This document shows, in pieces, positions 35,161 to 44,342 of a stretch of DNA of 64,000 nucleotides. The notes beneath the pieces were generated by a model. That model saw nothing but the letters and a program-made list of their open reading frames with translations. It was not told the DNA's origin and made no database searches. Numbering within the stretch: position 1 is the first letter of the stretch; each line of letters starts with the position of its first letter. Position numbers and translations under genes: made by a program. The stretch is from the NCBI GenBank assembly GCA_050748045.1, contig JBOGIW010000612.1:1-64000 (forward strand), given 5' to 3'. The DNA is from CAVYVZ01 sp050748045 (lineage in GTDB: Bacteria; Acidobacteriota; Vicinamibacteria; Vicinamibacterales; UBA2999).

Positions 35161-38100
35161 ATGGCCACCACCTCTTCGGCTCGATCGGCGCGATACGAAG
35201 CGCAGGTCGCCGAAATCCTGGCTCCGCTCTTTGGGTGTTCGGAGGCAGACGTGGACCGGAGCTCGACGTTCCTCGAGCTCGGCGCCGATTCCCTGCTCCT
35301 CATGCGCGCGAGCCGCGCCATCGAGCAGCGCTTCGGCGTCACGATCCCGTTCCGGACGCTGATGGGGGGCCTGGGGACGGTGCGCGATCTCGCCGCGCAT
35401 CTCACGACCAACATCCCTGCCGAGACGCCCGCCGCGGAGCTGGACGTGCCGCTGCCCGAAGCGCCGTCGGTCTCTCCCGATCCGCCGCGGTCCTCGACCT
35501 GGGCGGCCCACGGTGATCGTGGCGGCGCCTCGGATCTCGAACGGATCGTCAGCGATCAGCTCCACCTGATGTCGCGCCAACTCGAGCTGCTGCGGCGCGC
35601 ACGAGCAGGGACGCACGACCGGCGGCAGGACCAGCCGAGCGCCGCTCCGACAGTCGAAGCGGCCGCTGCGCCGGACACCGCGACACCCGAAGCGTTCGGG
35701 CCGTTTCGTCCCGCGTCTCGGCAGACGATCTCGGCGATGACCGACCGCCAACAGCGGCACTTGTCCGACCTTGTCGCGCGCTACACAGCGAGGACGGCGG
35801 CGTCGAAGCAATTCGCCGCCGAGCATCGCCGTTGCCTCGCCGATCCGCGGGCGCCAGCCGGCTTCCAGCTCGCCTGGAAGGAAATGGTGTATCCGCTCGT
35901 GGGCAGCCGGTCGAAGGGCTCGCGGCTGTGGGACCTGGACGGCAATCAGTACGTCGATTTCACGATGGGGTTCGGCGTTCACCTCTTCGGCCATTCGCCG
36001 CCCTGCGTGACCAACGCCATCGCCGCGCAGCTCGCCGAGGGCCTGCACCTCGGACCGCAGACGGAACGAGCCGGCCGCGTCGCCGCCCTCCTGGCCGAGT
36101 TGACCGGCATGGAGCGCGTGGCCTTCTGCAACTCCGGCACGGAAGCGGTGATGGGCGCGATCCGGCTCGCGCGAGCCGCAACCGGACGTGCCCGCATCGC
36201 GGTCTTTTCCGGCGCGTATCACGGCACGTTCGACGGCGTACTCGGCCGCGAGCAGACCGTCGGCGGCGTCCGGCGCACCGCACCCGTCTCCATCGGGACG
36301 CCCCTCTCGCTGGTCGCCGACGTGATGGTCCTCGACTACGGCGATCCGGCATCGATCGACGCCGTTCGACATGCCGCTGATCTGGCCGCGGTCCTCGTGG
36401 AACCCGTCCAGAGCCGCAACCTGTCGCTGCAGCCACGCGCGTTCCTCGAGGAACTGCGAGCGGTGACGGCGCAGGTCGGTGCGGCGCTCATCTTCGACGA
36501 GATCATCTCCGGCTTCCGCGTGCATCCCCGTGGATGCCAGGGCTGGTTCGGCGTGAGCGCCGACCTTGCGACCTATGGAAAGGTCGTGGCCGGCGGCCTG
36601 CCGATCGGTGTGATCGCGGGGGCGGCGCCCTTCCTCGACCGGATCGACGGCGGCTCCTGGCAGTACGGCGATCGGTCGTGCCCGACGGTTCCGCAAGCGA
36701 TCTTCGCAGGCACCTTCTCGAAGAACCCGCTGACGATGGCCGTGGCCGAAGCGGTCTTGTCGGCGATCCGAGAGCAGAGTCCCGAGTTGCAGGAGTCGCT
36801 GAACCGTCGCACCGGCGCCCTCGCGGAGGCGCTCAACGCCATCTTCACGCGCTGGCGAGCGGCGATGCAGGTGCACCACTTCGGCTCGATGTTCCGGTTC
36901 GCGCGCCGGCCCGACGCTCGCTGGCTCGATCTGCTCTTCTACCACCTCGTCGACCGCGGCGCGTACATCTGGGAGGGGCGAGGCTGTTTCCTGTCGACCG
37001 CGCACGGTGACGCGGATGCGACCTTCCTCGTCGACGCCGTCGACGACAGCCTTCGCGAGCTCGAGCGGGAGGGCTTTCTCGGCGAGCGCCCGCTCCCGGC
37101 CCCGGCTTCCGCGCCGACGCACACGTTCGTTCCGATGGCGGCGTCGGCGAGGCAGATCTGGGTGCACTCGCAGATCAGCGAGCAGGCTTCCCTGGCGTAC
37201 AACGAGCTGCTCTGCCTCCGGATGCACGGCGAGATCGATATCGACGCGATGCGGCAATCGGTCCGGCAGCTCGCCGAACGCCATGACGCGCTTCGAGCTA
37301 CGGCGGACGAATCGGGTGAACGGTGGTGCGTGGCGGGCGAGGTGGCGGCCGACGTCGCTCGCATCGACCTGTCGGAACGATACGCCGGCGAAGGCGAGGT
37401 CGCCATGGCGGCGGTACTCGACGAGGCGATAGGCGAGCCGTTCGATTTGACCCGCGGGCCGCTCTTCCGCGTCCGGCTCTATCGTCTCGCCTCCGACCAG
37501 CATCTTTTTGCGCTCGTATTTCACCACCTGGCGATGGACGGATTGTCCGCTCAGTTGTTCCTGCAGGAGCTGCGGACGATGTACGTGGCGGCCATCGAGC
37601 GACGCCCGCATGCGCTGCCGCCGGCGAGGCAGTTCAGCGAGCGCGCCGGCGCCGCGCCGGGTCTCCATTCATCGGCCGACGCCCTCCACGGAGAGCGCTT
37701 CTGGTCAGAGCTGTTGGATGGCGCGGCGCCGCTGCATCTGCCGCTCGACCGGCCGCGCCCGGCGATCGGCGTCAGCGACGGCCGGCGTGAGCGGATCACG
37801 ACGCGTGGCGGGCTCGGCGCGGCACTCGCCGACGACGCGGCGCGCGCCAACTGCTCGCTCTTCGTCGTTCTCCTGTCGGCCTTCGTCGCCACGCTGCACC
37901 GCTTGTCGCGACAGAACGACTTCGTCGTGGGTGTGACCTCGATGGGCCGCGCGTTCGACGGCGACCAGCGCATGATCGGTCACTGCGTCGATCTGCTGCC
38001 GCTGCGCAGCCGTGCGGCCGACGACCCGGAGCTCAGCGGGATCTTCGGGGCGATGAAGTCGCAGCTCCTCGACGCGCAGCAGTACGCGCCCTGGTTGCAT

Positions 38101-41100
38101 CCGAGCAGCGGACCCCGCCGACTCCCCGCCATTCGCGCAACGTTCAACATGGATCCGCCGGCTCGCGACGCCGGCAGCTCGCTCGACTTCGGGTCGATAC
38201 ACGTCACGAAGCTTCCGGGACGCGTTCGCCACGTCAAATTCGACGTGCAATGGAACGTCGCCGTCGTCCAGGACGAGCTCTCGATCGTCTGCGACTACAA
38301 CGCCCGCTGCTTCGACCCCTCGTCCATTCGATCGATGCTCGACACGTACGTGCAGATCTGCACGCTCGTCGCCCGGACGGCGCATGTTCGATTGTCCGAG
38401 CTGCCCCCCGTGACCGACGTCGGGCGGGAGCGGCTGATGGCCGAACGCGCCGCAACGGCGCGCTCCGTTCCGCACACGACCATTCCGGCCCTGTTCGAGA
38501 CGCAGGTCCGGCGAACGCCGCATGCGGTCGCCGTGGCGTGCGGCGAAGAGCGGCTGACCTACGCACAGCTCGACGAACGCGCGAATCGGCTCGCGCATCA
38601 CCTGATCGCCTCGGGCGTCGGCCCAGAGCGGCTCGTCGGCGTGGCGCTGCCTCGCTCGACAAATCTCGTGGTGGCGATCGTCGCGACGTTGAAGGCTGGT
38701 GGAGCCTACGTGCCGATTGAGCCGGACTATCCCGACGCTCGGCTCGCGTTCATGATCGAAGACGCTCGCCCGAGCCTGGTGCTGACGACCGCGGCGATGC
38801 AGCCGCGGCTGCCGCCCGTGGCGCCGACGCTCGATCTCGACGACGAGGCAGTCCAGGACATGCTCGGGCGGCTGCCGTCGGCGCCGCCCGACCTCACCGT
38901 TCTCCCGCAGCATCCCACGTACGTGATCTACACGTCCGGATCCACCGGCGCACCGAAGGGTGCCACGAACACACACGAGGCGCTCGTCAACCGCTTGCTC
39001 TGGATGCAGCACGCGTACGGACTGAACGAAGGCGATCGCGTCCTGCAGAAGACGCCATACGGCTTCGACGTTTCGGTCTGGGAGTTCGTCTGGCCGCTGA
39101 TCGTAGGGGCGCAGGTCGTGGTGGCCTCGCCGGGCGCGCATCGCGACCCGGTCGCGATTGCCGACGCCATCTGCGAGCACGGCGTCACGACGGTTCACTT
39201 TGTACCGTCGATGCTGCGCGAGTTCCTGCGGTCGCCCGCCGCACCGCGTTGCGTGACGCTGCGCCGCGTCATCTGCAGCGGCGAGGCGCTCGCCGGCGAT
39301 CTGCGGCAGCGGTTCTTCGACGCGCTTCCCGCGGTCGAGCTGCACAACCTCTATGGTCCGACTGAGGCGGCAATCGACGTGAGCGCCTGGGCGTGCCGCC
39401 CCGACGAGGGCCATGCGGCGCCGCCGATCGGCCACGCGATCTGGAACACCGCACTCTACATCCTCGACGAGCACCTCCAGCCGGTGCCGGACGGCGTCAT
39501 CGGCGATCTCTACATCGTCGGCGCCGGGCTCGCGCGTGGATACCTGCGGCGGCCCGGGCTGACGGCCGACCGGTTCATCCCTGATCCGTACGCGGATGGA
39601 GCGCGGATGTATCGGACCGGCGATCTCGCCCGTCGACGGCAAGGCGGCGCGCTCGAGTTTGCCGGGCGTCGAGACGATCAGATCAAGCTGCGCGGAGTAC
39701 GGATCGAGCCTGGCGAGATCGAGGTGGCGCTTCGCCGACATCCGGCGGTCCGTGACGCCGCGGTGGTGCCTGTCGCGAGCGCCGACGGCGGGAGTCGACT
39801 CGCGGCGTACGTCGCGCTCGATACCCGTGTAGCCGGAACGGCGCTGCGCCTGGCGGCGTGCGAACGGGAAGGCCGACTCTCCGCTGACGCGTGGGTCGAG
39901 CTTCCCAACGGCTTGCCGGTCGCGCACCTGACTCGCGGTGAAACGGAGTTCCTCTACGACGAGATCTTCGCGCGGCAGCGGTATCTGCGACACGGCGTGA
40001 CGCTCTCGCCTGGCGCATGCGTGCTCGACGTCGGCGCGAACATCGGCATGTTCAGCCTGTTCGTCGGGCACCACTACCCGGGCACGCGCATCTACGCATT
40101 CGAGCCGATCGCAGCGATCCGCAAGGTGCTGGAGCTCAACGCCGGAATTCACGGACTCGACGTGCGGGTGATCGGTGCCGGCCTCGCGGAAGAAGAGGGC
40201 GAGCGAACGTTCACCTTCTACCCACGCATGTCGATACTCTCCGGTCAGTTCGCCGATGCGGATCAGGAGCGCGCCGTCGTCACCGCCTACGCACGGGGGC
40301 ACGCCACCGGCTCGGCGGACGCGTTCGACGAGCTGCTCGACGACCGGCTGGCGGCGGAAAACGTGCGCTGCCGGGTGACCACCATCTCCGCGGCCCTCGC
40401 GGAGCAGCGAATCGAGCGGGTCGACCTCCTCAAGATCGACGCCGAGAAGAGCGAACTGGCGGTGCTTGACGGACTTGCCGCAGACGACTGGCCGAAGATT
40501 CGACAGGTGGTCGTGGAGGTGCACGACGAGCGTGCGGCGCTCCCGACCATCCGTGCCCGCCTGCAGCAACACGGCTTCCACGTCTCCGAGGAGTGCGACG
40601 ACAGCCTGGCGGCGACGGGACTGACCACGTTGTACGCGGTACGCGAAGCCGGTCGCGAGAGCGAAGTTCCTCCGGCCCCCGCGACATGGAGCAGCCCGGC
40701 GCGTCTCATCGCGGACATGCGCGCCCGTCTCGGCGAGTCACTGCCGGAGATCATGATTCCCCCGGTCTTCGTGCTGCTCGATCGACTCCCAGTCAGCGCG
40801 AATGGAAAGCTCGATCGGCGGGCGCTGCCGCTGCCCGACCGCGGGTCGCTGCAGGCCGCGTCTCTCGTCCCTCCCCGCACGCCCACGGAGGAGGTGCTGG
40901 CCGCACTCTGGCGCGAGGTGCTCGGCATCGACGGCTTCGGAGTGCACGCCAATTTCTTCGATCTCGGCGGCCATTCGCTGCTCGCCACACGTGTGACGGC
41001 CGGCATCCGCCGTCACTTCCACGTCCAACTCCGCCTCCACGTCGTGTTCGACCAACCGACGATCGCGCAGCTCGCCGAGGTCGTGGAGACGGCGTTGCTC

Positions 41101-41151
41101 GACGCGCTCGATGCGATCCCGGAGGAAGAGGCCGCACGGCTCGTGGGCTAG
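35161..41151 (+). CDS. Hybrid PKS-NRPS: ACP-aminotransferase-C-A(Ser)[FkbM MT]-T
   Basis: A 1996-residue protein. An ACP opens it (Ser near 44 in LGADSLLLM), then a linker with DLERIVSDQLHLMSRQL near 124-141. A class III PLP aminotransferase domain (about 205-640; Lys near 473 in TYGKVVAGG) converts a beta-keto acyl-ACP into a beta-amino acyl chain, as in MycA and McyE. The C domain has HHLAMDG near 788. The A domain (about 1100-1890) has pocket D-V-W-H-I-S-L-I-D-K, a Ser signature, and is interrupted between its late core motifs by an FkbM-type methyltransferase (VLDVGANIGMFSLF near 1620), suggesting O-methylserine. The T domain Ser is in GGHSLLATR near 1938. There is no KS or AT here; those are on the protein at 55626. 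Confidence 0.95.
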   Translation: MATTSSARSARYEAQVAEILAPLFGCSEADVDRSSTFLELGADSLLLMRASRAIEQRFGVTIPFRTLMGGLGTVRDLAAHLTTNIPAETPAAELDVPLPEAPSVSPDPPRSSTWAAHGDRGGASDLERIVSDQLHLMSRQLELLRRARAGTHDRRQDQPSAAPTVEAAAAPDTATPEAFGPFRPASRQTISAMTDRQQRHLSDLVARYTARTAASKQFAAEHRRCLADPRAPAGFQLAWKEMVYPLVGSRSKGSRLWDLDGNQYVDFTMGFGVHLFGHSPPCVTNAIAAQLAEGLHLGPQTERAGRVAALLAELTGMERVAFCNSGTEAVMGAIRLARAATGRARIAVFSGAYHGTFDGVLGREQTVGGVRRTAPVSIGTPLSLVADVMVLDYGDPASIDAVRHAADLAAVLVEPVQSRNLSLQPRAFLEELRAVTAQVGAALIFDEIISGFRVHPRGCQGWFGVSADLATYGKVVAGGLPIGVIAGAAPFLDRIDGGSWQYGDRSCPTVPQAIFAGTFSKNPLTMAVAEAVLSAIREQSPELQESLNRRTGALAEALNAIFTRWRAAMQVHHFGSMFRFARRPDARWLDLLFYHLVDRGAYIWEGRGCFLSTAHGDADATFLVDAVDDSLRELEREGFLGERPLPAPASAPTHTFVPMAASARQIWVHSQISEQASLAYNELLCLRMHGEIDIDAMRQSVRQLAERHDALRATADESGERWCVAGEVAADVARIDLSERYAGEGEVAMAAVLDEAIGEPFDLTRGPLFRVRLYRLASDQHLFALVFHHLAMDGLSAQLFLQELRTMYVAAIERRPHALPPARQFSERAGAAPGLHSSADALHGERFWSELLDGAAPLHLPLDRPRPAIGVSDGRRERITTRGGLGAALADDAARANCSLFVVLLSAFVATLHRLSRQNDFVVGVTSMGRAFDGDQRMIGHCVDLLPLRSRAADDPELSGIFGAMKSQLLDAQQYAPWLHPSSGPRRLPAIRATFNMDPPARDAGSSLDFGSIHVTKLPGRVRHVKFDVQWNVAVVQDELSIVCDYNARCFDPSSIRSMLDTYVQICTLVARTAHVRLSELPPVTDVGRERLMAERAATARSVPHTTIPALFETQVRRTPHAVAVACGEERLTYAQLDERANRLAHHLIASGVGPERLVGVALPRSTNLVVAIVATLKAGGAYVPIEPDYPDARLAFMIEDARPSLVLTTAAMQPRLPPVAPTLDLDDEAVQDMLGRLPSAPPDLTVLPQHPTYVIYTSGSTGAPKGATNTHEALVNRLLWMQHAYGLNEGDRVLQKTPYGFDVSVWEFVWPLIVGAQVVVASPGAHRDPVAIADAICEHGVTTVHFVPSMLREFLRSPAAPRCVTLRRVICSGEALAGDLRQRFFDALPAVELHNLYGPTEAAIDVSAWACRPDEGHAAPPIGHAIWNTALYILDEHLQPVPDGVIGDLYIVGAGLARGYLRRPGLTADRFIPDPYADGARMYRTGDLARRRQGGALEFAGRRDDQIKLRGVRIEPGEIEVALRRHPAVRDAAVVPVASADGGSRLAAYVALDTRVAGTALRLAACEREGRLSADAWVELPNGLPVAHLTRGETEFLYDEIFARQRYLRHGVTLSPGACVLDVGANIGMFSLFVGHHYPGTRIYAFEPIAAIRKVLELNAGIHGLDVRVIGAGLAEEEGERTFTFYPRMSILSGQFADADQERAVVTAYARGHATGSADAFDELLDDRLAAENVRCRVTTISAALAEQRIERVDLLKIDAEKSELAVLDGLAADDWPKIRQVVVEVHDERAALPTIRARLQQHGFHVSEECDDSLAATGLTTLYAVREAGRESEVPPAPATWSSPARLIADMRARLGESLPEIMIPPVFVLLDRLPVSANGKLDRRALPLPDRGSLQAASLVPPRTPTEEVLAALWREVLGIDGFGVHANFFDLGGHSLLATRVTAGIRRHFHVQLRLHVVFDQPTIAQLAEVVETALLDALDAIPEEEAARLVG

Positions 41152-41171
41152 ACCATCCACAGGACGAGACA

Positions 41172-43163
41172 ATGAACACCTTTCGAGTGACGCTGATCAA
41201 CATGCCTTTCGGCGATCTGCAGATGCCTTCGCTCGGCCTGATGCAGCTCAAGGCGAGGCTCGAGTCGGTCTTCAAAGACCGTGTCAGCTGCCGGATTCTG
41301 TATCTGAGCAACGACTACGCGCGTTACCTCGGCCTGGACGTCTACACGCGGATCGTCGCCTCGACCGAGCTGCAGGTCACCGGTCTCGGCGACTGGTTCT
41401 TCCGCCAGCTCGCCTTCCCCGAGGAACCGGACAACGAGCGCGGGTACTTCCGCAGATACTTCAACGCGAAAGACGACGCAACCGTGCGGCTCCGCGAGCG
41501 GCTGCGCGATCGGCGGCCCGGCCTCGAAGCGTTCACGGAGCGTCTCATCGACGCCTGTGACCTGCGCTCGGCCGACCTGGTCGGCCTCACGTCGATGTTC
41601 TCGCAGAATGTCGCCTGCTTCGCCATGGCGCGTCTGCTCAAGCGGTCGCAGCCCGCACCGCTCGTCGTGATGGGCGGCGCGAATTGCGAGGCGCCGATGG
41701 GAAAAGTCATCGCCGATCACGTCGAGTGGCTGGACGCCGTCTTCTCGGGACCGGCCTTGCACAGCTTCCCCGAGTACGTCGAGGCGTGCATGGATGGCCG
41801 GCCCGAGCGGATTCAGTCGATCGAAGGCGTCTTCACGCGACAGGGTCGCCAGCTGCTGGCCAGGAATGGCCTGCTCACAATGGCGCAGCCGGCCGTGCCG
41901 CCGTTCGGCAAGGAGCTCGACATCAACACCACCATCGAGCCCGACTACGACGAGTTCCTGGATCAGTTCTCCACCCACTTTCGCGGCGAGGCGATGAAGC
42001 CGACCCTGACCTTCGAAACGTCGCGCGGGTGCTGGTGGGGCGCGAAGGCGCACTGCACGTTCTGCGGGCTGAACGGGTCGAACATGACCTACCGGGCGCT
42101 CGACTCGCGCAAGGCGGTGGAGCAGTTCCAGCGTCTCTTCACCTACGCCGATCGCAGCTCGTTCTTCTTCTCGGTGGACAACATCCTGCCGACGAATTAC
42201 CCGACCGAGGTGCTGCCGCTCCTCGACGCACCTCCGAACGTCAAGATCTTCTACGAGGTGAAGGCGGACCTCAGCGACAAGACGCTCGCCTCGCTGGCGC
42301 GCGCCGGCGTCCGGATCGTGCAGCCGGGAATCGAAGCGCTTTCGACCTCCACGCTGAAGCTGATGAGAAAGGGCACGAGCGCCTTCAGCAACATCGCGTT
42401 CCTGAAGGGGTGTCTGCAACACGACATCAAGCCGCTCTGGAACCTGCTCATCGGCTTTCCAGGCGAGCAGGCCGCCGTCTACGAGAAGTACCAGCGCGAC
42501 ATCCCGCTGCTTGCGCACCTGCCGCCGCCGAGCGGCGTGTTCCCGATTCGCTTCGATCGATACAGCCCGTACTTCACCAAGGCCGCCGAGTACGAGCTGT
42601 CGCTCGAGCCAATGGAGTTCTACCGGCTCGTGTACCCCTTCCCGCAGGCCGCGATCGCCGATCTCGCCTACTACTTCGTCGACGTGAACCCGAACGCGTC
42701 GTACATGCTCAACATGGCTGAATGGCACGGACCGCTGAACCATGCCGTCGACCGCTGGAAGCGTCGATGGCTCGACGGCGACTGCGGAGCCGTCCGCCCC
42801 GTCCTGCACGTCACGAACGGCTCCGAGGGGGTCGTGGTCCACGATTCACGCTTCGACCGCGAAGCGGCCTACCGGCTGACGACGGAACAGGCGAGGTGCC
42901 TGCATCGGCTGGCGCTGCCGGCGCGCAGCGCCGACCTCGCCCAGCTCTCGAGAGAAATCCCAACCATCGTCGTCGAGCGCGAGCTCGCGTTTCTGCGCGA
43001 CAGACGCCTCGTATTCGAGGAGGGCGACCGCCTGGTCGGCCTCGTCAGCAACGCCGAGCTGGCAGCGCCAGCCCTTCAGGATCTCGTTTCGCGCGCTCCC
43101 GAGCCTCTGGAGGTAGCGGCCGCGGAAGCAGACGTTCACATAGCCTCGTTCGCCTGCTCGTAA
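41172..43163 (+). CDS. RiPP maturation B12-binding radical SAM enzyme (rSAM_ocin_1-like)
   Basis: A 663-residue enzyme of the family named RiPP maturation radical SAM protein 1. Its N-terminal 200 residues look like a cobalamin-binding domain (TLINMPFGDLQMPSLGLMQL, LVGLTSMFSQN, PLVVMGGANCEAPMG). The iron-sulfur motif is unusual, C-x7-C-x2-C in SRGCWWGAKAHCTFCGLNG, exactly the form in this family. The C-terminal 130 residues look like a winged-helix substrate-recognition region. Family members are found beside RiPP precursors, often NHLP-type, and some C-methylate peptides. Finding one inside an NRPS operon, with no precursor next to it, is the main oddity; the small peptide at 26385 or the NHLP precursor are candidate substrates. 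Confidence 0.92.
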   Translation: MNTFRVTLINMPFGDLQMPSLGLMQLKARLESVFKDRVSCRILYLSNDYARYLGLDVYTRIVASTELQVTGLGDWFFRQLAFPEEPDNERGYFRRYFNAKDDATVRLRERLRDRRPGLEAFTERLIDACDLRSADLVGLTSMFSQNVACFAMARLLKRSQPAPLVVMGGANCEAPMGKVIADHVEWLDAVFSGPALHSFPEYVEACMDGRPERIQSIEGVFTRQGRQLLARNGLLTMAQPAVPPFGKELDINTTIEPDYDEFLDQFSTHFRGEAMKPTLTFETSRGCWWGAKAHCTFCGLNGSNMTYRALDSRKAVEQFQRLFTYADRSSFFFSVDNILPTNYPTEVLPLLDAPPNVKIFYEVKADLSDKTLASLARAGVRIVQPGIEALSTSTLKLMRKGTSAFSNIAFLKGCLQHDIKPLWNLLIGFPGEQAAVYEKYQRDIPLLAHLPPPSGVFPIRFDRYSPYFTKAAEYELSLEPMEFYRLVYPFPQAAIADLAYYFVDVNPNASYMLNMAEWHGPLNHAVDRWKRRWLDGDCGAVRPVLHVTNGSEGVVVHDSRFDREAAYRLTTEQARCLHRLALPARSADLAQLSREIPTIVVERELAFLRDRRLVFEEGDRLVGLVSNAELAAPALQDLVSRAPEPLEVAAAEADVHIASFACS

Positions 43164-43190
43164 CCAGGAGTTGCGTTACGGAGGATCATC

Positions 43191-44342
43191 ATGCACCAAG
43201 GCAGCGCACCGGCAAACCGACTGGGAATCACGGGCGTCGATCACATGTTGCTGTACGCGGGCAATGCGCATCAGACCGCCCATTTCTACAGTGCGGCGTT
43301 CGGCTTCCGAATCCTCGGATATTCCGGTCTCGAAACGGGACACCGCAACCAGGCGTCCTGGGTTCTCGGGCACGGTGACGCAACCCTCGTGGTCACCAGC
43401 GGCCTCGACGCCGACGGACCCGCGGCACGACACGTCAATAGACACGGCGACAGCGTCAAAGATGTCGCGTTCCGTGTAGAGAGCGTCGAACGGGCGTTCG
43501 CGGAGGCGGTTCGCGGCGGCGCTCGACCGGTGCTGGAGCCGGCAACCATCGAGGATCAGTACGGTCGTTTCGTCGTGGCGACCGTGGGAACGGTCGGCGA
43601 CCTGGTGCATTCGTTCGTCGATCGGCGCGCCTATCACGGGCCGTTCGTGCCGGGGTACGTCCCGAAGGTATCGCGGGCCCGCACGCGCCGACTCGCGATC
43701 ACCGCCTTCGACCATTTTGCGGTCGCCCTCACGGCCGGAACGCTCGACGCGTGGGTAGACTTCTACCGTTGTGCGCTCGGCTTTCATGAGTGCCACGAGC
43801 AGAGGATCGACACGGGAAAGACCGGCATGCGATCGCGCGTGATGGCCGGCGGGCCCGCCGGCGTGGTCTTTCCGCTGCTCGAGCCGGTCGACGGCGCCAG
43901 CCGCTCCCAGGTGCAGGAGTTTCTCGACTTCAACTGCGGCCCCGGGGTGCAGCATGCCGCCATCCACACCACCGACATCATCGCGGCGGTTCGCTCGCTG
44001 ATTCACATGGGCATGGAGTTCGTCCACACGCCGGACGCGTATTACGAAGCGGTGCCGTCGCGCATGGGTCGGCTCGACGAGGATCTCGCCGCACTCCAAG
44101 AGCTGCGCATCATGGTCGACAAGGACGATTCCGGCTATCTGTTCCAGATCTTCACGAAGTCCGTCACCGGACGGCCCACGTTCTTCATCGAGCTGATCCA
44201 GCGGAAGGGATCGCGCGGGTTCGGCGCCGGCAACGTTCGCGCCTTGTTCGAAGCGATCGAACGAGAGCAGGCGGTGCGCGAGCGCGCAGCCGAGTACGGG
44301 GACGCGCCGCTCGCGCAAGCCTCCGCGGGAGGCGGCGCGTGA
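43191..44342 (+). CDS. 4-hydroxyphenylpyruvate dioxygenase / hydroxymandelate synthase homologue
   Basis: Vicinal-oxygen-chelate Fe(II) dioxygenase of 383 residues. The iron ligands fit the family: His in TAFDHFAVAL, His in GVQHAAIHTTDI and Glu in TFFIELIQRKGS. The N-terminal half (NAHQTAHFYSAAFGFRILGY) and the closing GFGAGNVRALFEAIEREQ are closer to true HPPD, which makes homogentisate, than to the hydroxymandelate synthases of glycopeptide pathways. Position next to an A-MT-T module and an HpgT-like aminotransferase argues instead for hydroxyphenylglycine supply. I leave the choice open. Its stop overlaps the next GTG as GTGA. Confidence 0.87.
   Translation: MHQGSAPANRLGITGVDHMLLYAGNAHQTAHFYSAAFGFRILGYSGLETGHRNQASWVLGHGDATLVVTSGLDADGPAARHVNRHGDSVKDVAFRVESVERAFAEAVRGGARPVLEPATIEDQYGRFVVATVGTVGDLVHSFVDRRAYHGPFVPGYVPKVSRARTRRLAITAFDHFAVALTAGTLDAWVDFYRCALGFHECHEQRIDTGKTGMRSRVMAGGPAGVVFPLLEPVDGASRSQVQEFLDFNCGPGVQHAAIHTTDIIAAVRSLIHMGMEFVHTPDAYYEAVPSRMGRLDEDLAALQELRIMVDKDDSGYLFQIFTKSVTGRPTFFIELIQRKGSRGFGAGNVRALFEAIEREQAVRERAAEYGDAPLAQASAGGGA

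Noticed and set aside
43191..44342. Firm call as hydroxymandelate synthase
   Set aside because: The context favours it, but the sequence motifs are nearer to HPPD, so only the family is stated.
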